Origin: Membranipora membranacea
Lineage: Eukaryota > Bryozoa > Gymnolaemata > Cheilostomatida > Membraniporidae
Direction: 5' to 3'
Length of the DNA stretch: 64,000 bases
Assembly (NCBI GenBank): GCA_914767715.1
Contig: OU612065.1
Location: 24,924,001-24,988,000 of the forward strand
Each line of letters opens with the position of its first letter. Position 1 is the first letter of the stretch. Below the pieces are notes generated by a model. The model was not told the origin of the DNA. It saw nothing but the letters and a program-made list of their open reading frames with translations, and made no database searches. Shown here piece after piece: positions 11,467 through 25,300 of this stretch. The translations under genes were made by a program, and so were the position numbers.

Positions 11467-12852
11467 GATATACATATAGGATACTGGATGGATGGAGTGC
11501 CAACTAATTAGAACATCATGAAAAACACACAATAATGTGCATACACTAGTAATAATAATGATATACTTTTTCACAATGATTGAGCATTGCATTGAGTGAT
11601 TCAACAAATCTAATATAAGTTCTTTCAATCAAGGAGTATTTGGTCAAGGAGGTGTAATACTGAGTCCTTCCTTGTTGTATTGGATGTGTATTTGATCACA
11701 GGTTTACTCCAAAACCTGGGATTTTGGAGTAGACCCGTGGATTTGATCAGGGAGATTCTCCCTGATTTGATAGACATTATTATTATGATTACATTCATTG
11801 CTTGTTATAGAGATACAACAAATACATACTCCTTGCATGCAGTAACAAGGCATTCTCCTTCCATAAACTCATTTTACATGTCAAATGAGGCCTGATACCT
11901 GGAACTTGTCAATGCACTTGCAGGGTATCATTTTGAAACAAATCATATGGGAGCAATGAACTCCCTCATTGATGGGAGGGATATTATTGTAACAAATGAC
12001 AACTGGGACATTACAATGAAGGAAAAAAAGAAAACAAACTCACATGCTTCCTGTTACTCTTTGATGCTGGAGTATTGAAAATATAGTAACTAGGCAGCAG
12101 GATTAATGCGCATCAAATTCAAGTTCAGTATTTGAATTAAAAACACATTTAAAAATTTTTTATGTTGATCTCTGGAGTATATTTTATTGAATAAGAATAA
12201 TAAATTTGTTGCAAATTACTCTCAATTTATATCTCAATGTGATTGGTGGATTTTTCTATGCCCAATAAGGCATCAAATAGGAAGTGATGAGGTCCATACT
12301 TTTTGTTCACTGAAAATGAATACAGATCTAAATTGAGCATGCCAGTCAATGCTCAGTTAATTTATGGTTATCAGAGCCAGCAGAGGTCCTCAGCAGTAAC
12401 TGTCAGTAAGGTTTCTTTATTGATCATCAACTAGCTCTGTGGATATTAATAGAGGATATAAAACTGTATGCACTTAACTAGGAGCAGCATACAGACAGAA
12501 GGTTTCTGCTTAGGCTTCTCTAATCTAACTTCTAAGTCTAGACTACAGAAAAAGTGTTACTTATTCAATTCACTTGTATTGGCCTTTCACATACCTACCT
12601 AGCAGCTAAGGATACAACCAGGTCTAGAACAAAAAGAGGTAAGACACTGACTGAGGAATTGAGCTGGATTGTTTGTTTTGATTGTCACATTCAAGTTCAA
12701 TCCTCTTAACAGCAATCACTTTTCTGTAAAGCTTTATAGTGTACATGTCATGTGATAAACTGTGATGCAAAGCTTCACCAAGCAGTACCTTAGCCCACTA
12801 ACAGTTGAAAGAAGCTTGGTGAATACATGTGCAATATACTATGACTAACGGT

Positions 12853-12970
12853 AGAACAAGTTTGATCCCATTGCCTGCATTCCTGTTGCTCCCTTCCACT
12901 TGTCACGCCGCAGGCGTGACCAGTGGATCGGGAGCGACTCAGCATGCAGGCAAATGGACCAAACTTGGTC
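12853..12970. repeat. Fold-back repeat family B, copy 1
   Basis: Terminal inverted repeats AGAACAAGTTTGATCC...GCCTGCAT on the left and ATGCAGGC...GGACCAAACTTGGTCT on the right, with an inner hairpin GTCACGCC/GGCGTGAC at the centre. A diverged relative with the same ends lies at 25274-25381. Confidence 0.65.
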
Positions 12971-13302
12971 TAGACCAACGGTGTGTGCCTGCAGGTACCC
13001 GATTAAATCCTGTTTCTATGAAAAACCTAATTGTAGTTGTAGCATATCATTGTATGATTGCCGCAAAGTTAAGGGCTGCTGAAGCCCTTGCAAACTCTGT
13101 CGCTTGACGGAGAATGGAAAAAAAATTAAGTATGTCATTCCTAATTACAATGCTGGCTCACTCTCAATCAGATATTTAATTGCTATCATGCTTATGTTTA
13201 GAGAACATAAAATAAGACTGTCTAATTATGATACCATTATATATATATATACAGATAGTATGCGTACATGTACCTCTATATGAGCGATATCAAGACAGAA
13301 AT

Positions 13303-16300
13303 ATGAGTACAGTAAAGCCGCGGGGTGGGGAGCACCCTCTCACTGTGAGTATATCAGATGTCTTATTTGTGTGTATCAGTTGCTGTATAGAAGCTTGAGG
13401 TTGAAATTTGCTCTAGATAACATTGCGATTGTATTTAATTATGGAGTTGAGTTGTTTGCTTGATTGCACCTTGACTCACCAAAATTGAACTCTGACTGTA
13501 TGTATGAAAGGCAAAGTCAGATGTACTTGAAGATGGTTATCTGACCACTCACTCACATGATTTATGAAGTATTGAAAAACCAGAGCTCATGCTATGGAAG
13601 TAGCATACCCGGTAAAGCTTTCTTATATTTTTGTATGTTTATTAATCCTCAAAATATCAGGTTGCTTTTTATTTATGTATTAATCAAGACTGTTTTGGTT
13701 TTAATAGGTTGCTGTGAGGGTGCGACCTATGACAGAACATGAGATTCTGGCCGGTGGGACACAAGTAGCTCATCCTGTAGACAAACAGGTATTTTTTTTA
13801 GAGAATCGAAATCAATCTTTCTCAACTTCAATTTGTTCACCTACCAAGATAAGCCTGCTTCAAGCTTTTCACTGTCCCAGTTTTTATATTTAGTTGATCC
13901 GACCGCTACACAAAATGTCACGAAGTTGTATTGATTGCTAATTGACTATGTTGTCAAACAAGCCTTTGATTGACACTGTTTTGAGAACTAAACCCGTCAA
14001 AAAAAGTATTTTAATTTAAATGTTGATTGTTAAACAGCAATCAGATTGCCAATTCAACTCTTCAAATTTGTTTAAAGCCTTGATTTGAATTAAATCAATG
14101 TTTCTGCAAAGATCTTTAAATATATCCATGCCACAATGTCCTTCCCTAAGGCTAAGCGGCATTTAGGATAATTTACACTTGGTAATCCATTTTGCATAGG
14201 TCATATTGTATTACCAACTAATATTATATTACACCCTAAACTTGGTCACCTTCTAGTCAGAACAGGTTTAGAGATTGTATAACTGTTACACTTAACCCAG
14301 AAGTCGCCTTCACTTAATGTAAAAGTAAATCAGTCCAAGTCTCTTCTTTTTTTTGTAAAAAAGAATGAGGCAAACACAATTTTTTCAAATGTCTTTTTTT
14401 TTTATCCGATAATTTTTTTTCATTTTTTCAGATGGTGGTATTACTGGATCCCACAGAAGACCCTGATGATATTTTGAGAGCTAACAGATCAAGAGAACGT
14501 CGATATATGTTTGACCATGCTTTTGATGACACTGCAGATCAGGTTTGTTTGATTCCAAGTTGTTTTGTTCCGATGGTCAATAAGCCTTTACATGACACAA
14601 AAACACTTTGAAACAGCGCTTCCCGTTTTGACATTTCAAGTACTAATAAATGTCATGCGGCTGCATACCAGAGTGTGTGCTTTTACTAAAGTGACAAAAT
14701 CTAACTTATTGGGTGCATTAGCACTGCTGACACCGCCACACTTTTATGTGAATCAGATTAACAGCACTTGATTAAGTTTGACAACCTGGGATAATAATTT
14801 GACCGCCAAAAAGTGTAATGCCTTGAAATCTCAAATGTCCGTTGCCCTGTACCATGAACCTGTTTGTTTAAGGTAGGTTACCCACTCCGAGTGTTGGGTA
14901 GTTGAGTTGATTGCTGACGACAAATTGCGTAAATATGTGTAATTTACAGCCTCAATACGATGAATTGACTGTGACTCTTGCGTTGTCATCATTATCTATT
15001 TCGTATTATGGCAACAAGTTATCCAAATTATTGGTAATCCATAACGTCTCTCATTGTGCCTAAGAGTTTGCTGTAAAGCCTCTTTTACTGATACATGACT
15101 TTGACCTTCTGTTTTACCCTCCTATGACCCAGCTTTGGTCCTATATCCCAGATAAAGTACTTATATACTCATTTAATTTGCTTTATAATATATATACACT
15201 ATTTTATTTGGCAGACAATATCATCCTGGATGGATGTTTTCCATAACGTGCCAAAGAAATTACGGCAAAAGTTGGAGGGAAAATAATGCTTTCTCATATA
15301 AGCTGATATATGCTCATATATGCTGAAATATATGCTATCTCATCCTTATATTTTCAGCTAAACCTAGTCTTTTTTATTTTCACAATTTAGGAAGAGGTGT
15401 ACCAGGTCACAACTCGATTCCTGATTGACCAGGTGGTTGCTGGATATAATGGGACTGTGTTTGCCTATGGTGCAACTGGTAAGATATCTTCAGATCACTT
15501 GGAACTCAAAATTTTTATCCTGGATCAATTCAAAATTAATAACATTATTCTACTTTATACAAGTATTAATACCGTGCCAAACAACATTATTTTTAAAATG
15601 TGTAGGAATTTTTTATTTCTCGGAACTGACCATCACGTCTGTTGATTCTGATGCACAAACCGCAAATATGTTAGACTATTTTTGCTACGATAAACATTTA
15701 TATAAACTGTTTTACCTGATGTGATATGATATTTCAGGTGCTGGAAAAACTCACACCATGCTTGGAACGCAAGACAATCCCGGAATCTACTCGAGAGCAC
15801 TCAATGATCTCTTTAAACTCGTCAGAGAGTCTGAGGAGGAAAATATTTATGCAGTCTCCATGTCATACCTTGAGGTAGGCGCACCATAGATTATCAATTT
15901 GTATATGCGCAGCTGTAATATACATGTTTTACTTTACACATGTCAATTATTTTTAATATAATATGGACTTTGCTGCTGTAGTTAACGCTATTAGGACAGT
16001 ATGATTGTTTTGCGGATTGTTTGGAACAGACCAGCCCAGGTTTGACACATTCTCATTTTATGAATCTTTCATCTTATTGAGGAATTGATTGCACATCTTA
16101 TCTACACCATTAGGAGTTGTGTACTTGGTACCAATGTTTATGCGCCGCCTTAGGGATAAGCTATTTAACATGTTTGCCGTTCTAAAATTAGAACAGGCGC
16201 TGTATGAGCTTGTTTGCTCTTCAACTAGCAGTAGCCATGGTATGAGGATCATCATGCATACTTTAACTGGTTATGGATATGCACTTCAACCAAATCCGAT

Positions 16301-19300
16301 GAAAATTTAATTTTGTGGGAGTAGCACTTGGCATGCATAACATATTAATATTATGCAAAAGTGAATTGCTGTGTCATCATCGTAAGGGTTAAGGGGATTA
16401 GGTTGTGGGTTCTTGAGGCAATTTTTTGCTGAGTTGTAGCTTCCAGTAATTCAAAATTTTAATATCGATAATTTTTTGGTTAGGTCGAACAATTGGTGTA
16501 CGGGCAGCTATTCTAGTGTTTACGTTTTTGCTGCCACATACATAAGGCCCCTTACCCCACCTAATGTTTGTGTCAATGAGTCAATCAATATTATGAAAAC
16601 ATTCAATACAAGCCAATTTTGTGTGGAAACAAAAGCCTCAAAATTTTGTAATTACTTTTGTAACAGGTCAGCTGTCGGTTTCCTCTCCAATTCTATTATT
16701 TCTATTTAACTGAACAGATCTGGCGATCTGTCTTGTAAATTTTACCTTGCGCACACTTAAAACATTAAAAAAAATAATGTATATATGATGAGCAAGAATG
16801 TTTTTCTGTCCTTTTCATAATCTCAGTAATAACCATCTTACGCAAAATGCTGTTGCCGTCAATGAACCAACAAAATATTTTATCATAGTCTTTTTCTGTT
16901 TTAGATATACAATGAAATGGTACGTGATTTGTTAAACCCATCAGCAGGATATCTAGAGATGAGGGAAGATGCCAAAGGTGGTGTGCAAGTAGCAAACCTA
17001 TCAGAAGTCTCTACAACATCAACTGAGGAGGTAATAGGAGAGATATTACTCGCAGAGCGGGGTGGGCCGTCGGGCGGGGGGGGGGGGGCAAGAGTATTGG
17101 GGGCTCAGACAAACTTAACACTTGTTAATGGATAACCTGGAAAAGAATTTTTAGTTTTGTTACTATTCACTAATATACTGCATACATGTTATGTTAAAGT
17201 GAGTGTGCAGGAATCATTTTTTTAGTATCATTCTAGAGCTCTCAGTCTAATTTAGAATATGTTCTAGGTTCAAAAGCAGCCTGTGGCTGATAGTTATTGC
17301 CTGTGCATATGTATTTTCCACACCTGTTGGCTCTATGTTCGAGCTTGTACCGAGTTCAACAAATCAACCCTGAGGAATTTTTACCTAGTCAAAGTCGGTT
17401 ACAATTTCCTTAACGCAAACGCTGTATTCATTGAGATATTGATTCAACATCATTCTATTTCACTAGATTATGGAATTGCTTCAGCAAGGTAACTTAGAGC
17501 GAACACAAGAGCCGACTAAAGCTAATCAGACATCCTCAAGGTCTCACGCTGTGCTACAGGTTACAGTCAAGCAGCGAAGCAGAGCCAGGGGAATTAACTC
17601 CCAGGTAACTCCCCCACCTTGCAATATGTGACAATGCTCTGAAATTACTGAGCCTTAGCTATAGTAGCTACTGATGCTGATGTGAAATTAACTTGATTTA
17701 CTTGAGAGCTGCGAAAATGGCCAATTGTAAGATTTCACAATGCTATGTTACTATTCGTTTGTGGCTTTTGGTCATTCATACGATCAAGATATGTATAGTT
17801 AGCAGTTCGCTGACCCAATATTAATAGGTTAATAGAACTTGTTCGTTTATATTCAAGGTTTTTTGAATTCAATAAGTATTTAATTTTTAATAATGTAGTG
17901 GCCTGTGAAAATAATTTGAATCCATATCGCTGTAACTAATCTGTTTATTTATGATTTGCAAACAGGTTGTTATTTTCACTTATTGGCTGCAGCCAAGCAT
18001 ATTTTACTACTCCGAGCTGTAAATTTGGTTGCAGGTTAAAGTTGGCCGCTTATTTCTTGTGGACTTGGCTGGTTCAGAACGAGCAGCTAACACACAGAAC
18101 CGCGGTAAAAGAATGGTCGAAGGTGCTCACATCAACAGATCGCTGTTGGCTCTTGGAAATTGTATCACTGCTCTCAGTATGTATTATAACTCCTATGAAA
18201 AAGTTATTTGACTTAAATTTTCATGAAATAAAGTAATATCATGAGACCAAAATTTGAGTACATTTAAAGGTCACACAATGAGAGTGTCACAAGTCAGCAC
18301 ATGACCTGTCAGGCTTTTGGGTCACCTGCGTTTTGGAATATCCTCACTTATATAAAATGATCAGCTCTGTCCCAGGAGCTTGCGCTTGTTATGCAAAATT
18401 GTTAAGAAAACAATCCCTTCAGGAAAAGAAGACATCGAAGCTATTTATCAATTATTCACTATTTAAAATCTTTTCATTGCAGTAGAATTTACCTTATGAA
18501 TTATTTATAGTAAAAGTCAACGTTGCAGCAGCGGATAAAATTTCAAACAAAAAACAACATTATTTTTGGCATAGTGCCTGGTATCCCAGCGGAGCTATCT
18601 GAAAGTCCTTGTTCTCACGAACTTTCTATTAATAGACTTCCTCGTTATTATAAAGGTGAAAGCAGCGAAAGAGGTGCTAGAACTTATGTTAACTTCCGAG
18701 ACAGCAAGCTGACAAGGCTACTGAAGGATGCATTGGGAGGAAACTGTAAAACTGTCATGATTGCTCATCTCGGTCCGGCCAGTTTCCATTTTGAGGAGTC
18801 CAGGAATACATTACTATATGCAGACAGGGCGAAGCGCATCAAAAACAAAGTAAGAGCTGGGAGACATTACACAATTATTGGATGCAGATGTCAATGTAGA
18901 TGTTTTCGCTGTCTGTCCAACCAAACAAGTGACACAAAATATTGATCTCATAGCTAGGTTGCCCAGTGCAGAATTGGCTGGATGCATAAAAACAGTTGAA
19001 CAATTTTGATTCTCTTCATTATTCATGTGTTAAAATGGTTGATGATTGACAATTTTATTGTCTCATACAGTACAAACCCTTCAGGCTATATTGATTTAAA
19101 TTTCATATAATAAAAGAGTATTGCTCACCACAAGTCAAACCAATAGGAATATTTAATTGTGTTAGCAAACTTAATATGGGTGCGTAGAGTCTGACACCTC
19201 ATGCAGAGTGCCCTCCCTGACTGTCACACTGTTTGTCCAGAAAGAGTGCTGCCCATCGATCTCCGTCAGAGGATGTGATAATCAGATGTACTCTTAGTTT

Positions 19301-22300
19301 TGTTCTCATGGGACCCGATTAGAAAATCATTATGAAGATCGCATAAAGTTCCCGTGGTTTATCATTGACGTTAGTAAGCATTTTATTATTGGGCCTCAGA
19401 CTAATCGGAATTGTGATATATTGTTGTTGATTATCTATTTGCAGGTACGGAGAAATGTTGAAGATGTTTCGTATCACATTGCACAATACACTCAGATTAT
19501 CTCAGAATTACGTGGGGAAATTGAGAGGCTCCGGGCCAAAGTTTCTCAGTCTATGACACATGAACCTACAAGCATCCAAGCTGTGCAAAATGAGGTGCGT
19601 ATATCTTTAACTCTTCATTAAAAGCACTACCCTTCAAAATGTCTTATCCCTTCTGATTGGACAGAAATGGTAACTATGCTGTGCATCTCAACAGACATCA
19701 AGTCTGTTCCAGTAAAAGCTTCTGTAAGAGTTATTTTGATGGTAAAACTATTTCCGTTCAGTACTGTTATAGAGGGGCCACTACATGGTACTATATATGT
19801 ATGGTGTAATTTGGCGATAAACTTGAATAATAGATTGTCTTTACGTCAGCTAGTTATCAGCTGCTCAGGATTATTGAGTAGGTGTCATACATTATTCATG
19901 TTTAATTTGGAATTGGTTGCTGCCCAATTCTGATATTGATGCCATGAAATGTGACCTGTCTTGATCAATAGGCAAGTTAAATTGGTAGCAATTTCCTGTT
20001 CCGAACAATCACCCGCCACAACCCCCTTTAGTGTATGACTAATTTGAACTTGATTGAAAAAGTATTAAAAATGTTATCAGGTGTTGCGGAATGCGAACGA
20101 TCAGGAATTCTTTAAGCTGAAGGAGCAGCTCATGATGACGTTCAAAGATCAAATGGAGTTGAGGCGTGGCCTGATGGAATTAGGAAACACGTCAATGGAA
20201 ATTAGTCTGGAATCTAGTCGAAATGCTCTCATCTTGTCAGAGTGGGAAGCTGAGCAGAGCAAAGCTAAAGAAGTACGTTGGTCATTAGTTTCACTTTCAC
20301 TTCGCTGTCCTCTTGGACGATGCCAGTATTGATTTTTGTGTTGTTGATCATGCTGTATTCTGATTTTTAGGTTTATTTATTGAACAGCTTAATCATCTTT
20401 CTCATTTGCGCGAAGAATGTCATTTCCTCCTATCCTTTTGACGATTGCTGGCCAAATTAATTGCAATTGTGATGATGATTAATTTTTTTAGACCAGCACG
20501 ATCTCTCACATAGGCAGCAATTCTCTGAACAAACTTATATATTGACCTTTATTGGGAACTTATCCTACAGTTTCAATGATAAAGATAAATCACAGATCCT
20601 ATCATCATACTCGCCGAAAAGGTTTTTCTATCACTACAGTGCAGATGTTTGAGCGAGCCCAAAATATGCTTAGCTTCAGCTAATTTTTATCATAGACAGA
20701 AAATTGATGAACAAGTTTGGAATATTGAAACATGTTGGCCTTTTGTTGTAGCGTAAGGAGAATGGTACAGTTGACAAAGATCTGGAGAAGAGACTTGATC
20801 TGGAGGGCTCCAGCTACGATGACGAAGAGTCCGAAGATATCAAAATAGCTCGCGAAGAATTCAAGGTAAATAATTTTTTACCAAAATCATGTTGATATAA
20901 AACGAAAAACTTAAACAATTTTCCATAACAGGAAATCATCCAAATCCGTGTCTCAACCAGTTGCCGTGGGGCATATGCTTCGTTGTTGTTGGTAGCCATT
21001 ATAGGTCAATAATATCGATCTGGACCAACACTTGTCGCCCCCTCAGGAATCTCTTTGCTTCAAAAATCAGACATATATACAGCCTCAATTCACATCAGTC
21101 TGTTTTATTCTATTAATATGTTCATACCTTGCACAACTGTCATGTCAGTATTTAATCTGTATTTAGGTGCTGATGACTGAGAAAAAGAAAACGGAGAAGT
21201 TAAGATTAAACGTTAGTAAGGAGCTGGAGTTTGCTCGACAGAAGGCCGCGATGCTTGAAGAGGTAAAGAGCATGATTTAAAATTTCTTAAAGCTATAGTT
21301 GCGCCTCCCCATATTTGGTATCACTTTGAAGATCTCAGTCTAATTAAGAGCAGCATGGCAACCTTTAAAATAGCCTTTGGACACAGCTGGAACCATTTGA
21401 TTTACCAAATATTTTTTTACCCACGCAAATATCACAATCCCAAAAGCGCTACTATAGCTTTAAGTAATAGTTATGAGAGAATTTCATCTGCAGGTGCATA
21501 CACTTGATAAGGACTGATTGAGTTCAAATCTGGGCTTATGTTTCAATGCAAACACTACCAATGTGAGTGTTTGGCCCGATGATTGCTGCCAAACAATTTA
21601 AACTTTTCACAATTGATATCTGCAAAATTGACATAGGCGAAACAAATACCCTAGATTGAGATATTGATCCAATAAATATCGATTGCAACTGAGGTTTCAT
21701 ATTCCAAATAATAAGTTTACCTATTCCCAATTCCCAGAGGGCAACAATTAATCGGCCAGTAAGCGCCAAACAACTAAAACAAAGAAATGTTTACTAAAAT
21801 GAGATGGCATTAACGTGTCAGGGAAACTGTGCAAGGGGCCCCAAGTACAATTAACAATTGCAAAACATTTCTTCGATAGTGGCAACTCTTTAGTATTCTT
21901 TTGTCTTGATTATTCAGTGAAGGCATTTTGGTAAATAAACATATTGGTGTTTGTTGAGTAATGTTTTCTTTCCTGCTGTAAGGGGAAATGTAAAATACCA
22001 ATACTATGGTACATATCAACTCTTGGCCTCATGAAACTTGGTGGTTTACAAGTACATGTACACTCACGAACGATATAACCTTGAAGTGATCTGAGAACTT
22101 TGGGTTGGATCACATTGCCTTCCTCTCAACATTGGCTTTTGTTATTAGGTTAGAGCAGCAGGCTCCTCTCCTGTTATCGTAATGGTTCAATTCTTGGTCT
22201 GACCTCATGAAATTTTATAAATAAAATAGATAAATGAAATAATTTTTTCCTTATGGTGCCAAAGTAAATGATGAGAGATAGAAAGAAAGACCGATCAACA

Positions 22301-25300
22301 CACGGCTGAATGGAGCAAATCGTTGAATAGATAACATATTGAATCAATTTTATATCTTTTGTATCATAATTACAATAATCTTGTGGATTATTCACAGAAC
22401 TTACCCAAGTTTGTGTCGACGGAAGCACAAAAAGAGATCCTGACACTTTTGTTAAGGATACATGAGCTTGAGATTCAGAATATCGAGTATCAGTCGCAGC
22501 TCTACCTCCGAGAGCACGATCTCTCACAGAAGGACTTTATCATATCTCGGTATCAGAACTACAGAAGTCTCGCCGAAGAGCTCATATCACAACAGAGAGA
22601 GCTCATTATTGGTAAGTACTTATGTTTTGTCATGCTGAGTCTCATCAAATTGTCTTAAGGATTTGTTGACTCGGCATTTTCAGTATCTTCGAGCTATTTA
22701 GTCACCCAGTCAGAAAAGACAGGTATTTTGAAGGATCGTGATGCTGTTTTGAACATATCCATTAAAAAAATCAGATGTGAGGTCGTTGCTAATTTTCTTA
22801 ATAGAAATAAACAGCCTGCTGTAATAAAAAAGTTAACTGTGTAGAGGCATTTTTCCTCTTTGCATAGAAAACTTTAGTCATGATGCCAAATGGTTTTGCG
22901 GAATTAAATTAGCTCATTATAGTGGCGGTTCTCTGTGAAGATTAACTTTGTATTGGCTCACCAGTGATCCTTGAACGAGGCCAAGTTCATTAACGTGTAG
23001 GTATTATTTCTAAAAACAAAAGAGGCATTAATTTTAAAGAATGAATGCAACAAAAATAGAATAATACGGTGAGTTGGATGATGGCGCCGTAGTTTTCGCT
23101 TCTTATTGATTAGATGGTGAAAGTTTTGGGAACTCATCAATACAGCTTTGTTTGTGTGACATAAGGAAGGCTTGCCTTTTACAACCTGGTCAAACAATTA
23201 CTGAATGCTGATCGATGGCTGTTGGCTGACAATAAATGAATAGATTTGGTGTACATGGTAACTCTTCTTTGTCTATTATCAACTCACCAAGTCTGAGTAT
23301 ATTCTTACCGAGTAATCTAGGTAGGGCAGTTTGATGAAACTGTGATCTCGGAGAAATCTAATCAAGTGTGGTTGGAAATGATACAGCCTAATAAGCCTGT
23401 GTCAGTTTAACAAATTAATCCATCATATATGCGGGCCAAGAACGAGTATTGCCATACAAAGTATAGGTTTTGCTATCCGAGTAGGCTATGAATAGCTGAC
23501 AGCTCAGGGATTTCACTATGAGCTGCAAGCTATGAGATTGAAGTAGGCAAATCATTTACCATGCCGCTGTCGTTGCGGGAGTGTGATATTAACCTCGGGA
23601 TTTTTAATCATCAAGGCTTAGGTACGCCTGGCGTGAATCGAGGTGTGAGGTTAATGAAACTTGTTAATTGTGAGCCAACAACAACAATTAATGGTTAGGA
23701 CTAGATAGCTCTTAACAGCTCATGCTGATGAAGTCCGACTCTCTCGTCACAACAAGCCTCACTCTGGCTGACACGCAACTATTCATACTTGAGAGTCGTA
23801 GGGCGAGTTTGTATCAATTGTGTACTATTCATTCGCCACGGTCAATGACTGAACAGTATTAAAATGAATCATTTATATTAACTTGAAACTTTAATTTTAT
23901 CATTGATTTATTTACTAATTCAATGGAGTCTTGCTTACATTTCTGTGAACTGTGAGACCCAATAATGGATAGTTATCACCAGGGTGTTTTACCATATACC
24001 ATGACTATCTCACCATAACATGATGCATTTTAATAACTTGAAGAAAATCGCTCTGTCTTTGCACCCATGTATAACCTTCGAAATAGGATGGTAAAGATGT
24101 CTATTGTGTCCGTGTATAAAAAATGTTAGAATGAACAGCAACAAAATTGATGGACCTAAACACAATCAGCGAAATAGTTGTTTGCTTAGTTTGGTAGCTT
24201 ATTTTGAAAAGTACCTAGTCATAGGCCTACTTACTAATCATATAATATCACAGAGTAAGGATGTATCCTTACTCTCTGATATTATGCTATATTCTCCACA
24301 GAAGTCAAGAAGGGACAATAATCTCTTGTTGGTTCTGTTTAGGTACAATATCACAATGGGGCGTTTCTCACATAGATCACAAAAAATCTGCGTTCAGTTT
24401 TCCAGATCGGATGTTGAGGTGGTAATGAGACAATTCCTCTGATAATAGTTTGATTTCACAAGACAACATAGACGCACACCACCTATAGACTATATTTGCT
24501 AGTTGTGAAAATATGTAGCTGTTGCAGTGTTAATCATTTCTCATTCGGTTGTCCTGACAAACTGTTTTTTTGTTTGTTTCAGACTCTAACATTATTCCTC
24601 CGCGTGAGCTTGAAGAGTTATATGAGTTGTACCAACATGAAACACAGCAACTAGAAGAAGGTGTCGGCTCGCAGAGATTTCTGCCTATCATAAAGGTTTG
24701 TTCCTACACCTTTTTTTTCAAATATTTATTGACAACAATCTTCATCATTAAAATGTGCCAGAGGAAGCAAAACAATAAAAAATGAAAGAAGAAAAATGGA
24801 ACCTTTAAAGTATATACAAGCGACTGGAAATCATCGAGCAAAAAAGTACAACCAAACCCAAGTGAACAATACAATGCTCATCCTTTCTCATGACATCTGG
24901 GTTATAGAATTTTACACAATCGAAGCTCCGATGGTCTTCAAAACAAGATCTTTATTGGTCTTGTTTGAATATGCTGCCGCTCTGTCTCATACCTGTGACG
25001 TCAATACAGGGTTGTTTTGTTAGTACCGTAACATTACATCTTGTATCAATATTTTCTACTATATTATGTAGAAACGCTGTTCAAATATGCTTAGCTTGTG
25101 ACATTATGCTAATCTGTTTGCTTACTCTGGTTATTGCCTAGATTTTCTCTCTTGTGGCATCACTTATTATTCTCTTTTTTATCGAGATCAGAACCAGAAA
25201 CAATTGTCCTTGATGATTTTATCGATTAAACCATTTGATGGACTCATTGTTGATGGTTGGATGGCGATGGTTTAGAACAAGTTTGATCCAAATTGCCAGC

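Larger units (their letters stand above)
10668..13302. other. Intergenic region between RCCD1 and KIF19
   Basis: The two genes are head-to-head here. The missing RCCD1 first exon and both promoters must lie in or near this stretch, but I could not place them. It contains a fold-back at 11401-11466 and another at 12853-12970. A tRNA-like head near 10963 (GCTGAGTGATAGGGC) may start a degenerate SINE running into a 107-codon open frame on the minus strand at 10987-11310; I do not recognise that frame as a gene. Confidence 0.4.

Noticed and set aside
24104-24442. 112-codon open frame in a KIF19 intron
   Set aside because: It includes a palindromic repeat at 24241-24287, has no recognisable motif and no compatible splice phase.
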